The notes under the pieces were generated by a model. The model searched no databases, had not been told where the DNA came from, and saw only the letters and a program-made list of their open reading frames with translations. Positions 21,050 through 29,172 of a stretch of 64,000 bases of DNA are shown one piece after another (position 1 is the first letter of the stretch; each line of letters begins with the position of its first letter). A program made the position numbers and the translations under genes. Source of the DNA: Planococcus lenghuensis (GTDB lineage: Bacteria; Bacillota; Bacilli; Bacillales_A; Planococcaceae); the NCBI RefSeq assembly GCF_001999905.1, contig NZ_CP019640.1:2956001-3020000 (forward strand). Direction: 5' to 3'.

Positions 21050-21901
21050 TCAGCTATAGTCGTAGAACCCTCTTCCGGTTTTCTTGCCGAGCCAGCCGGC
21101 TGCGACGTATTTCCGGAGAAGCGGGCTCGGGCGGTATTTGCTGTCGCCAAAGCCTTCGTACAGGATTTCCATAATGTAGAGACAGGTATCCAAGCCGATG
21201 AAATCCGCTAACGTAAGCGGGCCCATCGGATGATTCATGCCGAGTTTCATGACGCTGTCGATCGCTTCTTTCGAGGCGACGCCTTCCTGCAGCGTGAAAA
21301 TCGCTTCGTTGATCATCGGCATAAGAATCCGGTTGGAGACGAAGCCCGGGAAGTCCTGCACTTCGACCGGCGTCTTGCCGAGTTTCGTTGTCATGTCTTC
21401 AACTGCTGTGTACACTTCATCCGTCGTGGCAAGCCCGCGGATAATTTCGACAAGCTGCATGACCGGGACCGGATTCATGAAATGCATGCCGATCACCCGT
21501 TCCGGCCGGTTCGTCGCCGCTGCGATTTCCGTAATCGGCAGCGAAGATGTATTCGTTGCGAGAATGGCATGTTCGGGTGCCGCCGCATCCAGTGTTTTGA
21601 AGATGGAATGTTTAACGTCCATGTTTTCGACTGCCGCTTCAATGACGATGTCTGCGTTTTTCGCATCGTTTAAATCGAGCGATTTGGTGATGCGGCCGAG
21701 AATCCCTTCTTTCTCTTCTTCCGTTTTGCGCCCTTTTTCTACATCGCGGGATAAGTTTTTCGTGATGCCTTGAATGCCGCGGTTATAGGCTTCTTCTTTC
21801 ATATCGTTCAATGTCACATTAAAGCCGGCTTGCGCGCAAACCTGAGCGATACCGGATCCCATCTGGCCTGCTCCGATGACCATTACGTTTTCAATTGTCA
21901 T
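21050..21901 (-). CDS. hbd: 3-hydroxybutyryl-CoA dehydrogenase
   Basis: NAD-dependent oxidation of 3-hydroxyacyl-CoA to 3-ketoacyl-CoA. 283 aa with the dinucleotide fold VIGAGQMGSGIAQVCAQ at the N terminus, the catalytic histidine in MHFMNPVPVM and the C-terminal helical domain NHPMGPLTLADFIGLD. Its ATG overlaps the thiolase stop by one base (TAATG), so translation is coupled. Equivalent to MmgB in B. subtilis. Confidence 0.94.
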   Translation of the reverse strand: MTIENVMVIGAGQMGSGIAQVCAQAGFNVTLNDMKEEAYNRGIQGITKNLSRDVEKGRKTEEEKEGILGRITKSLDLNDAKNADIVIEAAVENMDVKHSIFKTLDAAAPEHAILATNTSSLPITEIAAATNRPERVIGMHFMNPVPVMQLVEIIRGLATTDEVYTAVEDMTTKLGKTPVEVQDFPGFVSNRILMPMINEAIFTLQEGVASKEAIDSVMKLGMNHPMGPLTLADFIGLDTCLYIMEILYEGFGDSKYRPSPLLRKYVAAGWLGKKTGRGFYDYS

Positions 21902-23097
21902 TACTGAGCCCCCTGTTTCGGTACTTCAATCATGATGGCATCACCTTGTCCGCCGCCTGAGCAGATGGATGCGATGCCGATGCCGCCGCCGCGGCGCTTC
22001 AGCTCATAAGCAAGTGTCAGCACGATGCGCGCGCCGCTTGCGCCGATCGGATGTCCGAGTGCGACGGATCCTCCATTGACGTTCACTTTTTCCGCGTCAA
22101 GATCGGCGATTTTCGAACTGGCGAGTGCAACTGCCGCGAATGCTTCATTGATTTCAAATAAATCGATGTCTTCAAGCGTCTTGCCGGTTTTCTCCAGTAA
22201 TTTATTGATGACAAGACCCGGGGTTTCCGGGAATCGGTTCGGTTCAACTGCCACTTCAGCGTGTCCGAGCACATAAGCGAGCGGGGTCTTTCCGTCCCGT
22301 TTTGCGCGTTCTTCACTCATGAGGACGAATGCAGCGGCGCCATCATTGACGCCCGGTGCGTTGCCCGCAGTGATTGTGCCGTCTTTCCCGAATGCCGGCC
22401 GCAGTTTTGCAAGCGACTCGACGGAGGTGTCGGCACGCGGCGCTTCATCCGTATCCACTGTAATCGGATCACCTTTGCGCTGCGGGATGTCGATCGGCGC
22501 AATTTCCTCAGCCAGCAGTTCACGGGAGTTGACGGCGCGGTCATGGGAACGGTATGACCAACTGTCCTGCTCTTCCCGCGACAGGCCGAATTTTTCGGCA
22601 GTTTCGTTCCCGTAGGTGCCCATATGGACGCGCTCCGGACTGAATGAACAGCTGAGTCCGTCATACACCATGCCATCCACCACTTCGGCATTGCCCATGC
22701 GCAGGCCCCAGCGCGCTTTCGGTAAATAATACGGCGCATTGGACATCGATTCCATGCCGCCTGCGACGATCACTTCTTCGTCACCGAGACGAATGAGCTG
22801 ATCGCCAAGCGTAACGGAGCGCATACCGGACGCGCAGACTTTATTGATCGTTTCTGTTTTCACGTCAAATGGGATGCCGGCTTTGTCAGCTGCCTGGCGG
22901 GATGGAATCTGCCCCTGCCCCGCCTGCAATACGTTCCCCATGATAACTTCATCGACTTCTTCGGGTTTGACACCGGCCCGCTCGAGCGCTGCCTTGATTG
23001 CGTATCCACCAAGATCGCTTGCAGTTAAAGAACTTAAGTTTCCTCCGAATTTGCCGAAAGCGGTGCGGGCTCCATCCAAAATTACGGTTTTTGGCAT
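21901..23097 (-). CDS. mmgA: Acetyl-CoA acetyltransferase (thiolase)
   Basis: Cleaves or forms acetoacetyl-CoA type substrates. From the ATG at 23097, behind AGGAGGAGGAG, the protein is 398 aa. Active-site cysteine in [10 protein letters not shown], histidine in [14 protein letters not shown] and second cysteine in [11 protein letters not shown] are present. First gene after a fadF terminator; a candidate operator lies 53 bases upstream. An in-frame extension to 23142 lacks a ribosome site. Confidence 0.94.
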   Translation of the reverse strand: MPKTVILDGARTAFGKFGGNLSSLTASDLGGYAIKAALERAGVKPEEVDEVIMGNVLQAGQGQIPSRQAADKAGIPFDVKTETINKVCASGMRSVTLGDQLIRLGDEEVIVAGGMESMSNAPYYLPKARWGLRMGNAEVVDGMVYDGLSCSFSPERVHMGTYGNETAEKFGLSREEQDSWSYRSHDRAVNSRELLAEEIAPIDIPQRKGDPITVDTDEAPRADTSVESLAKLRPAFGKDGTITAGNAPGVNDGAAAFVLMSEERAKRDGKTPLAYVLGHAEVAVEPNRFPETPGLVINKLLEKTGKTLEDIDLFEINEAFAAVALASSKIADLDAEKVNVNGGSVALGHPIGASGARIVLTLAYELKRRGGGIGIASICSGGGQGDAIMIEVPKQGAQ

Positions 23098-23149
23098 GTT
23101 AATTCTCCTCCTCCTAATGTAAACGCATACAAAAAAGCTCAAAAAATAG

Positions 23150-23167
23150 TGACTGAACGCTCGCTCG
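23150..23167. promoter_or_regulatory. Candidate FadR-type operator upstream of the thiolase
   Basis: TGACTGA ACGC TCGCTCG on the plus strand. It shares 14 of 18 bases with the site in the fadF promoter read in the same orientation, including TGACTGA and TC. The right half is degenerate against the FadR consensus TGAATGA-n4-TCATTCA. Confidence 0.5.
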
Positions 23168-23181
23168 GAATAATGGCAGAA

Positions 23182-23209
23182 AAAAAGGGAGCTGATCCAC
23201 TCCCTTTTT
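23182..23209 (-). terminator. Terminator after fadF
   Basis: AAAAAGGGAG / CTCCCTTTTT stem with an eight-base loop followed by a T run on the minus strand, between the fadF stop and the thiolase start. The thiolase therefore needs its own promoter or readthrough. Confidence 0.88.
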
Positions 23210-23253
23210 CTGATTACTCTTATTGTACCGAATCACTTCAACTTCGGCAATGG

Positions 23254-25398
23254 TTATTGAACGACCGGCTCTTCTTCCGGTGCAGTCGGTGCAGTCGGTT
23301 CACCGATGACAGCCCGTTCCAGAATTTCCGCAACGTCATAAGTGCCGACCATTTCTTCAACTTCCTTCGCTTTTGTGCCGTCTGACAGCATGGTCAGGCA
23401 GTATGGGCAACCGGAAGAAATCATGCTCGGGCTGACAGCCAATGCCTGCTCCGTCCGCGCTACATTCACGCGATTCCCTACATCTTCCTCCATCCACATC
23501 AGCCCGCCGCCGGCTCCGCAGCACATGGCGTCCTGACGGTTACGGACCATTTCAACGAGTTCCACGCCTTCAATCGCACGGAGAATTTCCCGCGGTGCGT
23601 CATAGACGCCGTTGTAACGGCCGAGGTAGCAGGAATCATGGAATGTGATTTTTTCATCAACCCGGAATTTCGGTTTCAGACGGCCTTCCTGCACGAGGTC
23701 GAACAGCATTTCCGTATGGTGGAATACTTCCGCTTCGAATCCGAAATCCGGATATTCATTTTTAAAGATATTGTAGGCGTGCGGATCGATTGTGACGATC
23801 TTCTTCACATCGTTCTTTTCAAATTCCTTGATATTTTCCGTCGCCAGTTCCTGGAATAAAAACTCGTTTCCGAGACGGCGTGGTGTATCACCGGAATTCT
23901 TTTCTTTATTGCCGAGAATCGCGAATTTCACGCCAGCTTCGTTCATCAGGTTAGCGAATGACAGCGCAATTTTCTGCGAACGGCTGTCGAATGCGCCCAT
24001 TGATCCGACCCAGAAGAGGTACTCGAAGTCTTCACCGGCTTTTTTCAGTTCTTTCACCGTCGGGATTGAGATATCCGGACGCTCATCGCGCCAGTTTTCT
24101 TTCTCTTTCCGGTTCAGTCCCCATGGATTGCCTTGCTTTTCGATGTTTGTCATCGCGCGTTGTGCATCTTTATCCATGCGGCCTTCTGTCATAACAAGAT
24201 AACGGCGGAGATCGATGATTTTATCGACATGCTCGTTCATAACCGGGCACTGGTCTTCACAGTTCCGGCACGTTGTGCACGCCCAGATTTCTTCTTCCGT
24301 GATAACATCGCCGATCAGGGACGGGTTGTAGATGTCATCGATGACGGCACCTTCAGCACCGGCGGCCAGCGCCAGCTGATTGCCCTGTGTATTACCGAAT
24401 AAAAACGCAGGCACCCACGGCTTTTGTTTCGTCTGTACAGCGCCGGTATTCGTCAGGTTATCCCGCAGCTTCACGATGAGATCCATCGGTGACAGCATTT
24501 TCCCTGTTCCGGTTGCCGGACACATATTCGTACAGCGGCCACATTCAACACAGGCATAGAAGTCGATCATTTGCGCCTGGTTAAAGTCGGTCACTTTTCC
24601 GACGCCGAATGTCGGCATTTCGTCAGACTCGTCGTCTTCCAAGTCCTCAAAATTGAGCGGCTTAAGACGTCCGACATGATCCAGCCGGTGGAAATACGTG
24701 TTGACCGGTCCGAAAATGAGGTGTGCGTGTTTCGACTGCGGCACGTACACAAGGAACGCGAGCAGGAACAGCAAGTGTACCCACCAGGCAATATAGAACA
24801 CAGTAATCGCGAACGTTTCCCCTGCCCAGCCAAATAATGTAGCGACAATTGAAGCAATCGGCTCCGTCCAGCCAGTCGGATGATCCAGCCATACAAGCGA
24901 CATGCCATTTCCGACCAGTACAGAAACCATGAGACCGCCGATAAAGATGAGCACAAGACCTGATTTCCATGTGCGCTTCAGACGGACAAGTTTCTCAATG
25001 TAGCGGCGGTAGAATGCCCAGACGACAGCAACAAGAATTACGAATGTCACGATTTCCTGGAACAGCGTGAACGCCGGATACAGCGGGCCGAACGGCAGAT
25101 GCGTACCCGGATTAAGGCCTTTGATAATGAAATCAATCGCTCCGAACTGCACGAGCAGGAAGCCATAGAAGAACATGACATGAATCGATCCGCTCTTCTT
25201 ATCCTTCAGCAATTTTTTCTGGCCGAACACGTTGACCATGATTTTACGCATACGTTCCCGAACGTTCTCTTCAAACTCGGCTTTCTTGCCGAGCTTTATG
25301 AAATCGCGACGCGTTTTGAGCACGTAAAGAAACAGATAAATTCCGTAAGCGGTTACAGAGAGAAATAAAATCCAGTTAGCAATGAGCAGCGGCTCCAT
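23254..25398 (-). CDS. fadF: FadF: membrane iron-sulfur electron-transfer protein (HdrD-like)
   Basis: Thought to pass electrons from acyl-CoA dehydrogenases (directly or through ETF) to the quinone pool. From the ATG at 25398, behind GAAGGAGG, it has 714 aa. The first 220 residues hold about five membrane segments of NarI-like type. Two ferredoxin-type 4Fe-4S sites follow: C283-x2-C286-x2-C289-x3-C293 and C374, C377, C380, C384. The C-terminal half has two CCG domains (DSCYLGRYN...MCCGAGGG and SSGCPYC). It neighbours acdA in B. subtilis as well (ywjF). The last residues are an Ala/Pro/Glu tail. Confidence 0.93.
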   Translation of the reverse strand: MEPLLIANWILFLSVTAYGIYLFLYVLKTRRDFIKLGKKAEFEENVRERMRKIMVNVFGQKKLLKDKKSGSIHVMFFYGFLLVQFGAIDFIIKGLNPGTHLPFGPLYPAFTLFQEIVTFVILVAVVWAFYRRYIEKLVRLKRTWKSGLVLIFIGGLMVSVLVGNGMSLVWLDHPTGWTEPIASIVATLFGWAGETFAITVFYIAWWVHLLFLLAFLVYVPQSKHAHLIFGPVNTYFHRLDHVGRLKPLNFEDLEDDESDEMPTFGVGKVTDFNQAQMIDFYACVECGRCTNMCPATGTGKMLSPMDLIVKLRDNLTNTGAVQTKQKPWVPAFLFGNTQGNQLALAAGAEGAVIDDIYNPSLIGDVITEEEIWACTTCRNCEDQCPVMNEHVDKIIDLRRYLVMTEGRMDKDAQRAMTNIEKQGNPWGLNRKEKENWRDERPDISIPTVKELKKAGEDFEYLFWVGSMGAFDSRSQKIALSFANLMNEAGVKFAILGNKEKNSGDTPRRLGNEFLFQELATENIKEFEKNDVKKIVTIDPHAYNIFKNEYPDFGFEAEVFHHTEMLFDLVQEGRLKPKFRVDEKITFHDSCYLGRYNGVYDAPREILRAIEGVELVEMVRNRQDAMCCGAGGGLMWMEEDVGNRVNVARTEQALAVSPSMISSGCPYCLTMLSDGTKAKEVEEMVGTYDVAEILERAVIGEPTAPTAPEEEPVVQ

Positions 25399-25485
25399 CG
25401 CGTTGCCTCCTTCAAAGGTTTGAAATTTCCTGAAAGCTTTCAACAAGTTTACAAGAAAGCTTTACAGATGTCGATAACTACTTCT

Positions 25486-25514
25486 AGTTTAAAACTGAAT
25501 GAGCATTCAGTCAA
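25486..25514 (-). promoter_or_regulatory. fadF promoter with overlapping FadR-type operator
   Basis: On the minus strand TTGACT and TAAACT are spaced by 17 bases. The plus-strand sequence TGAATGA GCAT TCAGTCA (25496-25513) covers the -35 and most of the spacer and differs from the palindrome TGAATGA-n4-TCATTCA of Bacillus FadR sites at one base. A bound repressor would block polymerase; acyl-CoA would relieve it. Confidence 0.75.
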
Positions 25515-25619
25515 TGGTAAAGTTGAAAGAGTTGCCTGACTTTTCTTCATAGGAGTTTTGTACAAGTCAGCAGTTGATTTTCAGAAAGGGTTAAGACTGT
25601 TTCTTAGAAGGGGATAATT

Positions 25620-25720
25620 GTTACTTGCAAAGCTATAAATACTTGTGAAATTCCTATGGTTACTTGCGAATCCCCCCTTCTTTATTTGCAATAAAAGCAC
25701 TTGTCCCGGCAAACTCGCAA
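25620..25720. repeat. Degenerate ACTTGCGAA-type repeats
   Basis: Three to six imperfect copies of the 14.3-kb motif (TTACTTGCAA, TACTTGTGAA, TTACTTGCGAA, TTATTTGCAA and weaker ones), with steps of 18, 21 and 22 bp for the clear ones. They lie between the fadF promoter and the cblS terminator. Nothing else is visible in 25515-25730. Confidence 0.65.
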
Positions 25721-25730
25721 TAACATAAAA

Positions 25731-25753
25731 AGACCAACCACAGGGGCTGGTCT
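25731..25753 (-). terminator. Terminator of the cobalamin operon
   Basis: GACCAGCCCC and its partner with one G-T type mismatch form a stem; the minus strand continues TTTTTATG. It lies 12 bases beyond the cblS stop. Confidence 0.82.
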
Positions 25754-25764
25754 CAGATTGGTGT

Positions 25765-26448
25765 TTATTCATAAAAAACGAGCGGGACGACCGCTGTGCC
25801 CAAATGCTGCTGGAGTTCTTTAACATCCTGCAACACTGAGCCGACAAGCACGCATGTTGCCGGACCGCCGGACGCGTCCACATCAAGCGTTCCGGCTAAA
25901 ACAGTGCCGCTGCGCCCTGTCAGTTGCTGTGCTTCATGAGCAACGCCTTTTGATCCAACCGGCCATATCCGAGTGATCGCATTCTCATTAAATGCATTTC
26001 GAATCTTGCCGAGATCCGCCATCAGCCCGGTCTTAGTCAGGACATCTTCCCCGACAAGCGGCACCCCATAGACGTACCAATGCAAATCAGCCCAACCAGG
26101 AAGCTGTGTGTGCTGCCGGCCGAACATTACCACTCCGATGCCGGACTGCATCGTCGTCATATTCGTTTCGGAACTTCCTGAAATTGGAGGCGTCACTGTT
26201 TGCGCCTCACTAAACAGTTCGTCAAGACCGGCCATATACCGGAGCCAGTGAGTTTTTCCGCTGAAATTTTGCATGATCACTGCTTCCGGTTCGCTTCCAG
26301 CCGCCCATTGTTCGAGCAATGCGACCCGGGCCGCCAGTTTTGCAACCAGTTTATCCGGTGCCCGCACCACATCTTGCGGCTTGTTTCCAATGCCTGCTGA
26401 ATTATCAGCTGTAATGATCCATTCCGAGGCGTTCAATGCATGCCGCAT
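25765..26448 (-). CDS. cblS: Alpha-ribazole kinase CblS
   Basis: Phosphorylates alpha-ribazole to alpha-ribazole 5'-phosphate, letting the cell reuse a salvaged lower-ligand nucleoside for cobamide assembly. The 227-aa protein resembles the AIR-synthase/ThiL superfamily: ADNSAGIGNKPQDVV near the N terminus and PISGSSETNM in the middle. The family assignment rests on this plus its place behind cblT, the matching transporter gene, as in Listeria and Geobacillus. The start overlaps cblT by 16 nt. Last gene of the operon. Confidence 0.78.
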   Translation of the reverse strand: MRHALNASEWIITADNSAGIGNKPQDVVRAPDKLVAKLAARVALLEQWAAGSEPEAVIMQNFSGKTHWLRYMAGLDELFSEAQTVTPPISGSSETNMTTMQSGIGVVMFGRQHTQLPGWADLHWYVYGVPLVGEDVLTKTGLMADLGKIRNAFNENAITRIWPVGSKGVAHEAQQLTGRSGTVLAGTLDVDASGGPATCVLVGSVLQDVKELQQHLGTAVVPLVFYE

Positions 26449-26921
26449 GTCTTATCCCTCGATTTCCTATTCAATAAAACCGGCAGCACCAACCCGGCAG
26501 CCAGTGCATTTCCCGCTGCTGCAAGCAGCAGGCCCGGTACAGCGGCAAAGAAAAAGGCGGGTGACAGCAGAAAATAGAATGGCACAGCGGCAATAATCCC
26601 GTTACCTAACACAAAAAACAGCCATTTCAAACCGGGGATTCCAATCTCATTCAGTTTGGCGAAACCGAAAACAACTATGAACATTTCCGCTGCGATCAGG
26701 AAATGGAACGGTCCGAGCGGCATTCCGCCATAGAGAGCTGACAGCAAATGTCCGCCTGCGCCGACAATCCCGGCAACCGGTGCCGACAGAAACAGTACGG
26801 CAACCAGCGCCGGAAAGGAGTCAAAGGCGATGGATGAGGGTCCGACTGGCAGCTTCAGCATCCCGCCGACCGCCGACAGGCTCATGAACATCGCTGCTGC
26901 CGTCAATGTCCGGATGTTCAT
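26433..26921 (-). CDS. cblT: Alpha-ribazole transporter CblT (ECF substrate-binding subunit)
   Basis: Integral membrane protein of 162 aa with five to six hydrophobic segments, of the ECF S-component type. It should bind alpha-ribazole outside and work with general EcfA/EcfT energy-coupling proteins encoded elsewhere. MNIRTLTAAAMFMSLSAVGG at the start and GGMPLGPFHFLIAAE in the middle fit the class. Overlaps the adenosyltransferase stop by 4 nt and cblS by 16 nt. Confidence 0.8.
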   Translation of the reverse strand: MNIRTLTAAAMFMSLSAVGGMLKLPVGPSSIAFDSFPALVAVLFLSAPVAGIVGAGGHLLSALYGGMPLGPFHFLIAAEMFIVVFGFAKLNEIGIPGLKWLFFVLGNGIIAAVPFYFLLSPAFFFAAVPGLLLAAAGNALAAGLVLPVLLNRKSRDKTCGMH

Positions 26922-27517
26922 TCTTCCGCTTTTTTAGCGCGTCCATTGTTCTTGAACACTTTTGCACTTCTTACATATTCATTATCCGGAATGCCGGCCC
27001 TGGAATTGATGACCCGGGCCGCTGCGAATAAATAATCCGATAGCCGGTTCAAATAGCGCTGAACTACGGCGGGAACGTTTTCATCCGCTTTCATCAGCGT
27101 TACGGTCTGCCGTTCAGCACGCCGGGTCACCGTCCGTGCAATATGCAGCGTCGCAGCAGCCGGCGCACCGCCCGGCAGGATGAAGCGTTCCAGTAAAGGC
27201 GGTTCTTCCATCAGCTCATCGATTCGTTTTTCCAGCACTTCCACCGGCTCATCCGTCATTTTATATTTCGGCGACTTTCGTACATCAGCCAAATCGCCGC
27301 CGCAGTCAAATAACTCGTTCTGAATGTTTTCCAGGTCCTCAAGCAGGTCTGCGTACCGCGCTTCGTCAAGTTCAGTCATAGCTTTTCCGATAAAGGAATT
27401 CACTTCGTCAATGGTTCCGTATGCTTCGATGCGCGGTGCATCCTTGTCTGCCCGGGCACCGATCAAACTAGTCTGCCCCTTATCTCCTGTTTTTGTATAA
27501 ATCTTCAAGTGGTTCAT
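26918..27517 (-). CDS. pduO: Cob(I)alamin adenosyltransferase, PduO type
   Basis: Transfers the adenosyl group of ATP to cob(I)alamin or cobinamide, giving the coenzyme needed by IcmF. 199 aa with the PduO ATP motif KTGDKGQTSL at residues 8-17 and the later RAERQTVTL and NRLSDYLFAAAR motifs. AAAGGGG lies before the ATG. The start overlaps the preceding short CobU-like gene by 38 nt. Often named cobO/cobA2 or yvqK in Bacillus. Confidence 0.93.
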   Translation of the reverse strand: MNHLKIYTKTGDKGQTSLIGARADKDAPRIEAYGTIDEVNSFIGKAMTELDEARYADLLEDLENIQNELFDCGGDLADVRKSPKYKMTDEPVEVLEKRIDELMEEPPLLERFILPGGAPAAATLHIARTVTRRAERQTVTLMKADENVPAVVQRYLNRLSDYLFAAARVINSRAGIPDNEYVRSAKVFKNNGRAKKAEE

Positions 27518-27896
27518 CCCCTTTCAAAATTTGTGGAATACCGTACCAAATACGGGTAACGCCGGCTGCTTGGCTGAATAACCGCTGGTAGAGCCGGCCT
27601 GTCGCATCCCGCATTTTCCGTTCAAGCGGATCGATCGGCACAATTCCGCGATGAAGATCGGTGAGAATCCAGATTTGATTGTCCTGCACCGCTTTCAGCG
27701 CATCCCTTGCCACTGCGTTTTCCGTCGAACCGGCTTCCAGTTGCTGTTTTATCCATTGTTCCACGCCCGCTATCACGGGCAGCCCATCAGCCTTATCGGG
27801 CAGCTTTCCCTCATACCAGCTGTACCGGCATCCTGTAAGCTGCCGTTTCACATACTCCCGCTTGCCGTTATAGGCGCCGCCGAATATGATATGCAT
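27480..27896 (-). CDS. Short CobU-like protein lacking the guanylylation histidine
   Basis: 138-aa relative of adenosylcobinamide kinase/guanylyltransferase. It keeps a P-loop-like FGGAYNGKR (5-13) and the C-terminal CobU signature GIVPIDPLERKMRD (84-97) with GRLYQRL, but the segment that carries the HR guanylylation site in CobU is missing. The other paralogue in the same operon has the opposite pattern. It has a strong AGGAGGG site inside cobC and overlaps cobC by 49 nt. It could be a kinase-only enzyme or a partner subunit; function is unproven. Confidence 0.75.
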   Translation of the reverse strand: MHIIFGGAYNGKREYVKRQLTGCRYSWYEGKLPDKADGLPVIAGVEQWIKQQLEAGSTENAVARDALKAVQDNQIWILTDLHRGIVPIDPLERKMRDATGRLYQRLFSQAAGVTRIWYGIPQILKGDEPLEDLYKNRR

Positions 27897-28432
27897 CGCG
27901 CTCCCTCCTCACATTCCTTCCGGCTGTTCCATGTAAGTGTATAACAAATACCATGCCGGGCGGGCTGTTCCCAAAAAGATCCGCCATTTCCCTGCTTGAG
28001 CAGCAGACGGATCGGACCGCCGTGGGTGATCACAATGTGTTCTTTGCCATGCGGCAATGCACGAACGGCGCGATTGACGCGTTCCGCTACATCCGATAAG
28101 CGTTCACCGCCTGGAGGAGCGACTTCATTTGGATCATTCAGCCAGCGCTGATACGTTTCATCATATTCGAGCTGCGCATAGGTTTTTCCTTCCCAGGAGC
28201 CGAAATAGCATTCCCGCCAATCCGGATTCACACGGTACTGCGCTGCCGGAAACAGCTGGTCCGCCGTCTGTCGGCAGCGCTGCAGATCGCTGCCCCATAT
28301 CTCTTGAACTGTGAAATCAGGCAGCGCCTGGAATGGCACTACCGCTTCATCGGTCCAGCCAATGTATTTTTTTGCTTTATTGCCGGCCGTCGGTGCATGC
28401 CGGATTAATTTAAGAATAAAAGCACTGTCCAT
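27848..28432 (-). CDS. cobC: Alpha-ribazole phosphatase (histidine phosphatase family)
   Basis: Removes phosphate from alpha-ribazole 5'-phosphate or from cobalamin 5'-phosphate in the last steps of nucleotide-loop assembly. 194 aa, with the phosphohistidine motif LIRHAPTAGN (9-18), ERLSDVAERV and the second histidine in VITHGGPIRLLL. Context in the salvage operon specifies CobC among phosphoglycerate-mutase-like proteins. No strong ribosome site precedes the ATG; translation may be coupled to cobS, with which it overlaps by 28 nt. Confidence 0.88.
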   Translation of the reverse strand: MDSAFILKLIRHAPTAGNKAKKYIGWTDEAVVPFQALPDFTVQEIWGSDLQRCRQTADQLFPAAQYRVNPDWRECYFGSWEGKTYAQLEYDETYQRWLNDPNEVAPPGGERLSDVAERVNRAVRALPHGKEHIVITHGGPIRLLLKQGNGGSFWEQPARHGICYTLTWNSRKECEEGARCISYSAAPITASGSM

Positions 28433-29172
28433 AGCAGCAATTCCGTCCCTTCAATATATGCCCCGAATAAATCACCGGTTACGCCGCCAAAATGGCGGCT
28501 GCACCAGCGCCGGTACCATAATAATGACACCAGCAGAATGCTGCTGAGTATAAGTAACGGCAATGCATAATTCAGCAGTGCACCTGCCGCAATGACGATC
28601 AATAAGTACAGTGTCGCCAGGAACTGGAGCAGTCGCCGGTTTGCGTGCTGCATGAAAAAAGCGGCCAGGCCGGTGTTCTTCGTGCTGGCGGTTCCGCTGA
28701 ACAACAGCAGCAGACCGATCCGTGAAAGAACCGGAACAGCCGCTACCGCCAAAAGCGGCACATCAGGAATAATTTCCGCAATGATCACCAGTTTCCCGAG
28801 AAGCGCGAATATCAGCGTCAATGTGCCGAACGCACCGATTCTCGGGTCTTCTAAAATGGCCAGCCGCTTTTCCTGCTCCTGATAAGAAAAGAAGGCATCG
28901 CCTGTATCCGCAAGCCCATCCAGATGCAGCCCGCCGGTTAAGACAGCGCTTAACAGAACCAGCAAAAAGGCTACAAACAAACCGCTGAACTGCATTGTTT
29001 CCGTGAAAAGAAAAACTGCAAGAACCAACGTACCGCCCATACCGGCACCGAGAACCGGCAACGCGGCGTACATCCCCGTAATACTTTTCCGGTCCATCGG
29101 CAGCTGCCGGTTCACCGGAATGGACGAGAAAAACTGAATGGCCAGCGCCATGCCGATAACCCACTGCCGCAT
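28405..29172 (-). CDS. cobS: Adenosylcobinamide-GDP ribazoletransferase (cobalamin synthase)
   Basis: Joins adenosylcobinamide-GDP with alpha-ribazole or its phosphate, in the membrane. 255 aa, polytopic, with the family signature GGLHLDGLADTGDAFF around residue 80 and several hydrophobic segments. The ATG overlaps the cobQ stop by four bases (ATGA). Confidence 0.94.
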   Translation of the reverse strand: MRQWVIGMALAIQFFSSIPVNRQLPMDRKSITGMYAALPVLGAGMGGTLVLAVFLFTETMQFSGLFVAFLLVLLSAVLTGGLHLDGLADTGDAFFSYQEQEKRLAILEDPRIGAFGTLTLIFALLGKLVIIAEIIPDVPLLAVAAVPVLSRIGLLLLFSGTASTKNTGLAAFFMQHANRRLLQFLATLYLLIVIAAGALLNYALPLLILSSILLVSLLWYRRWCSRHFGGVTGDLFGAYIEGTELLLWTVLLFLN

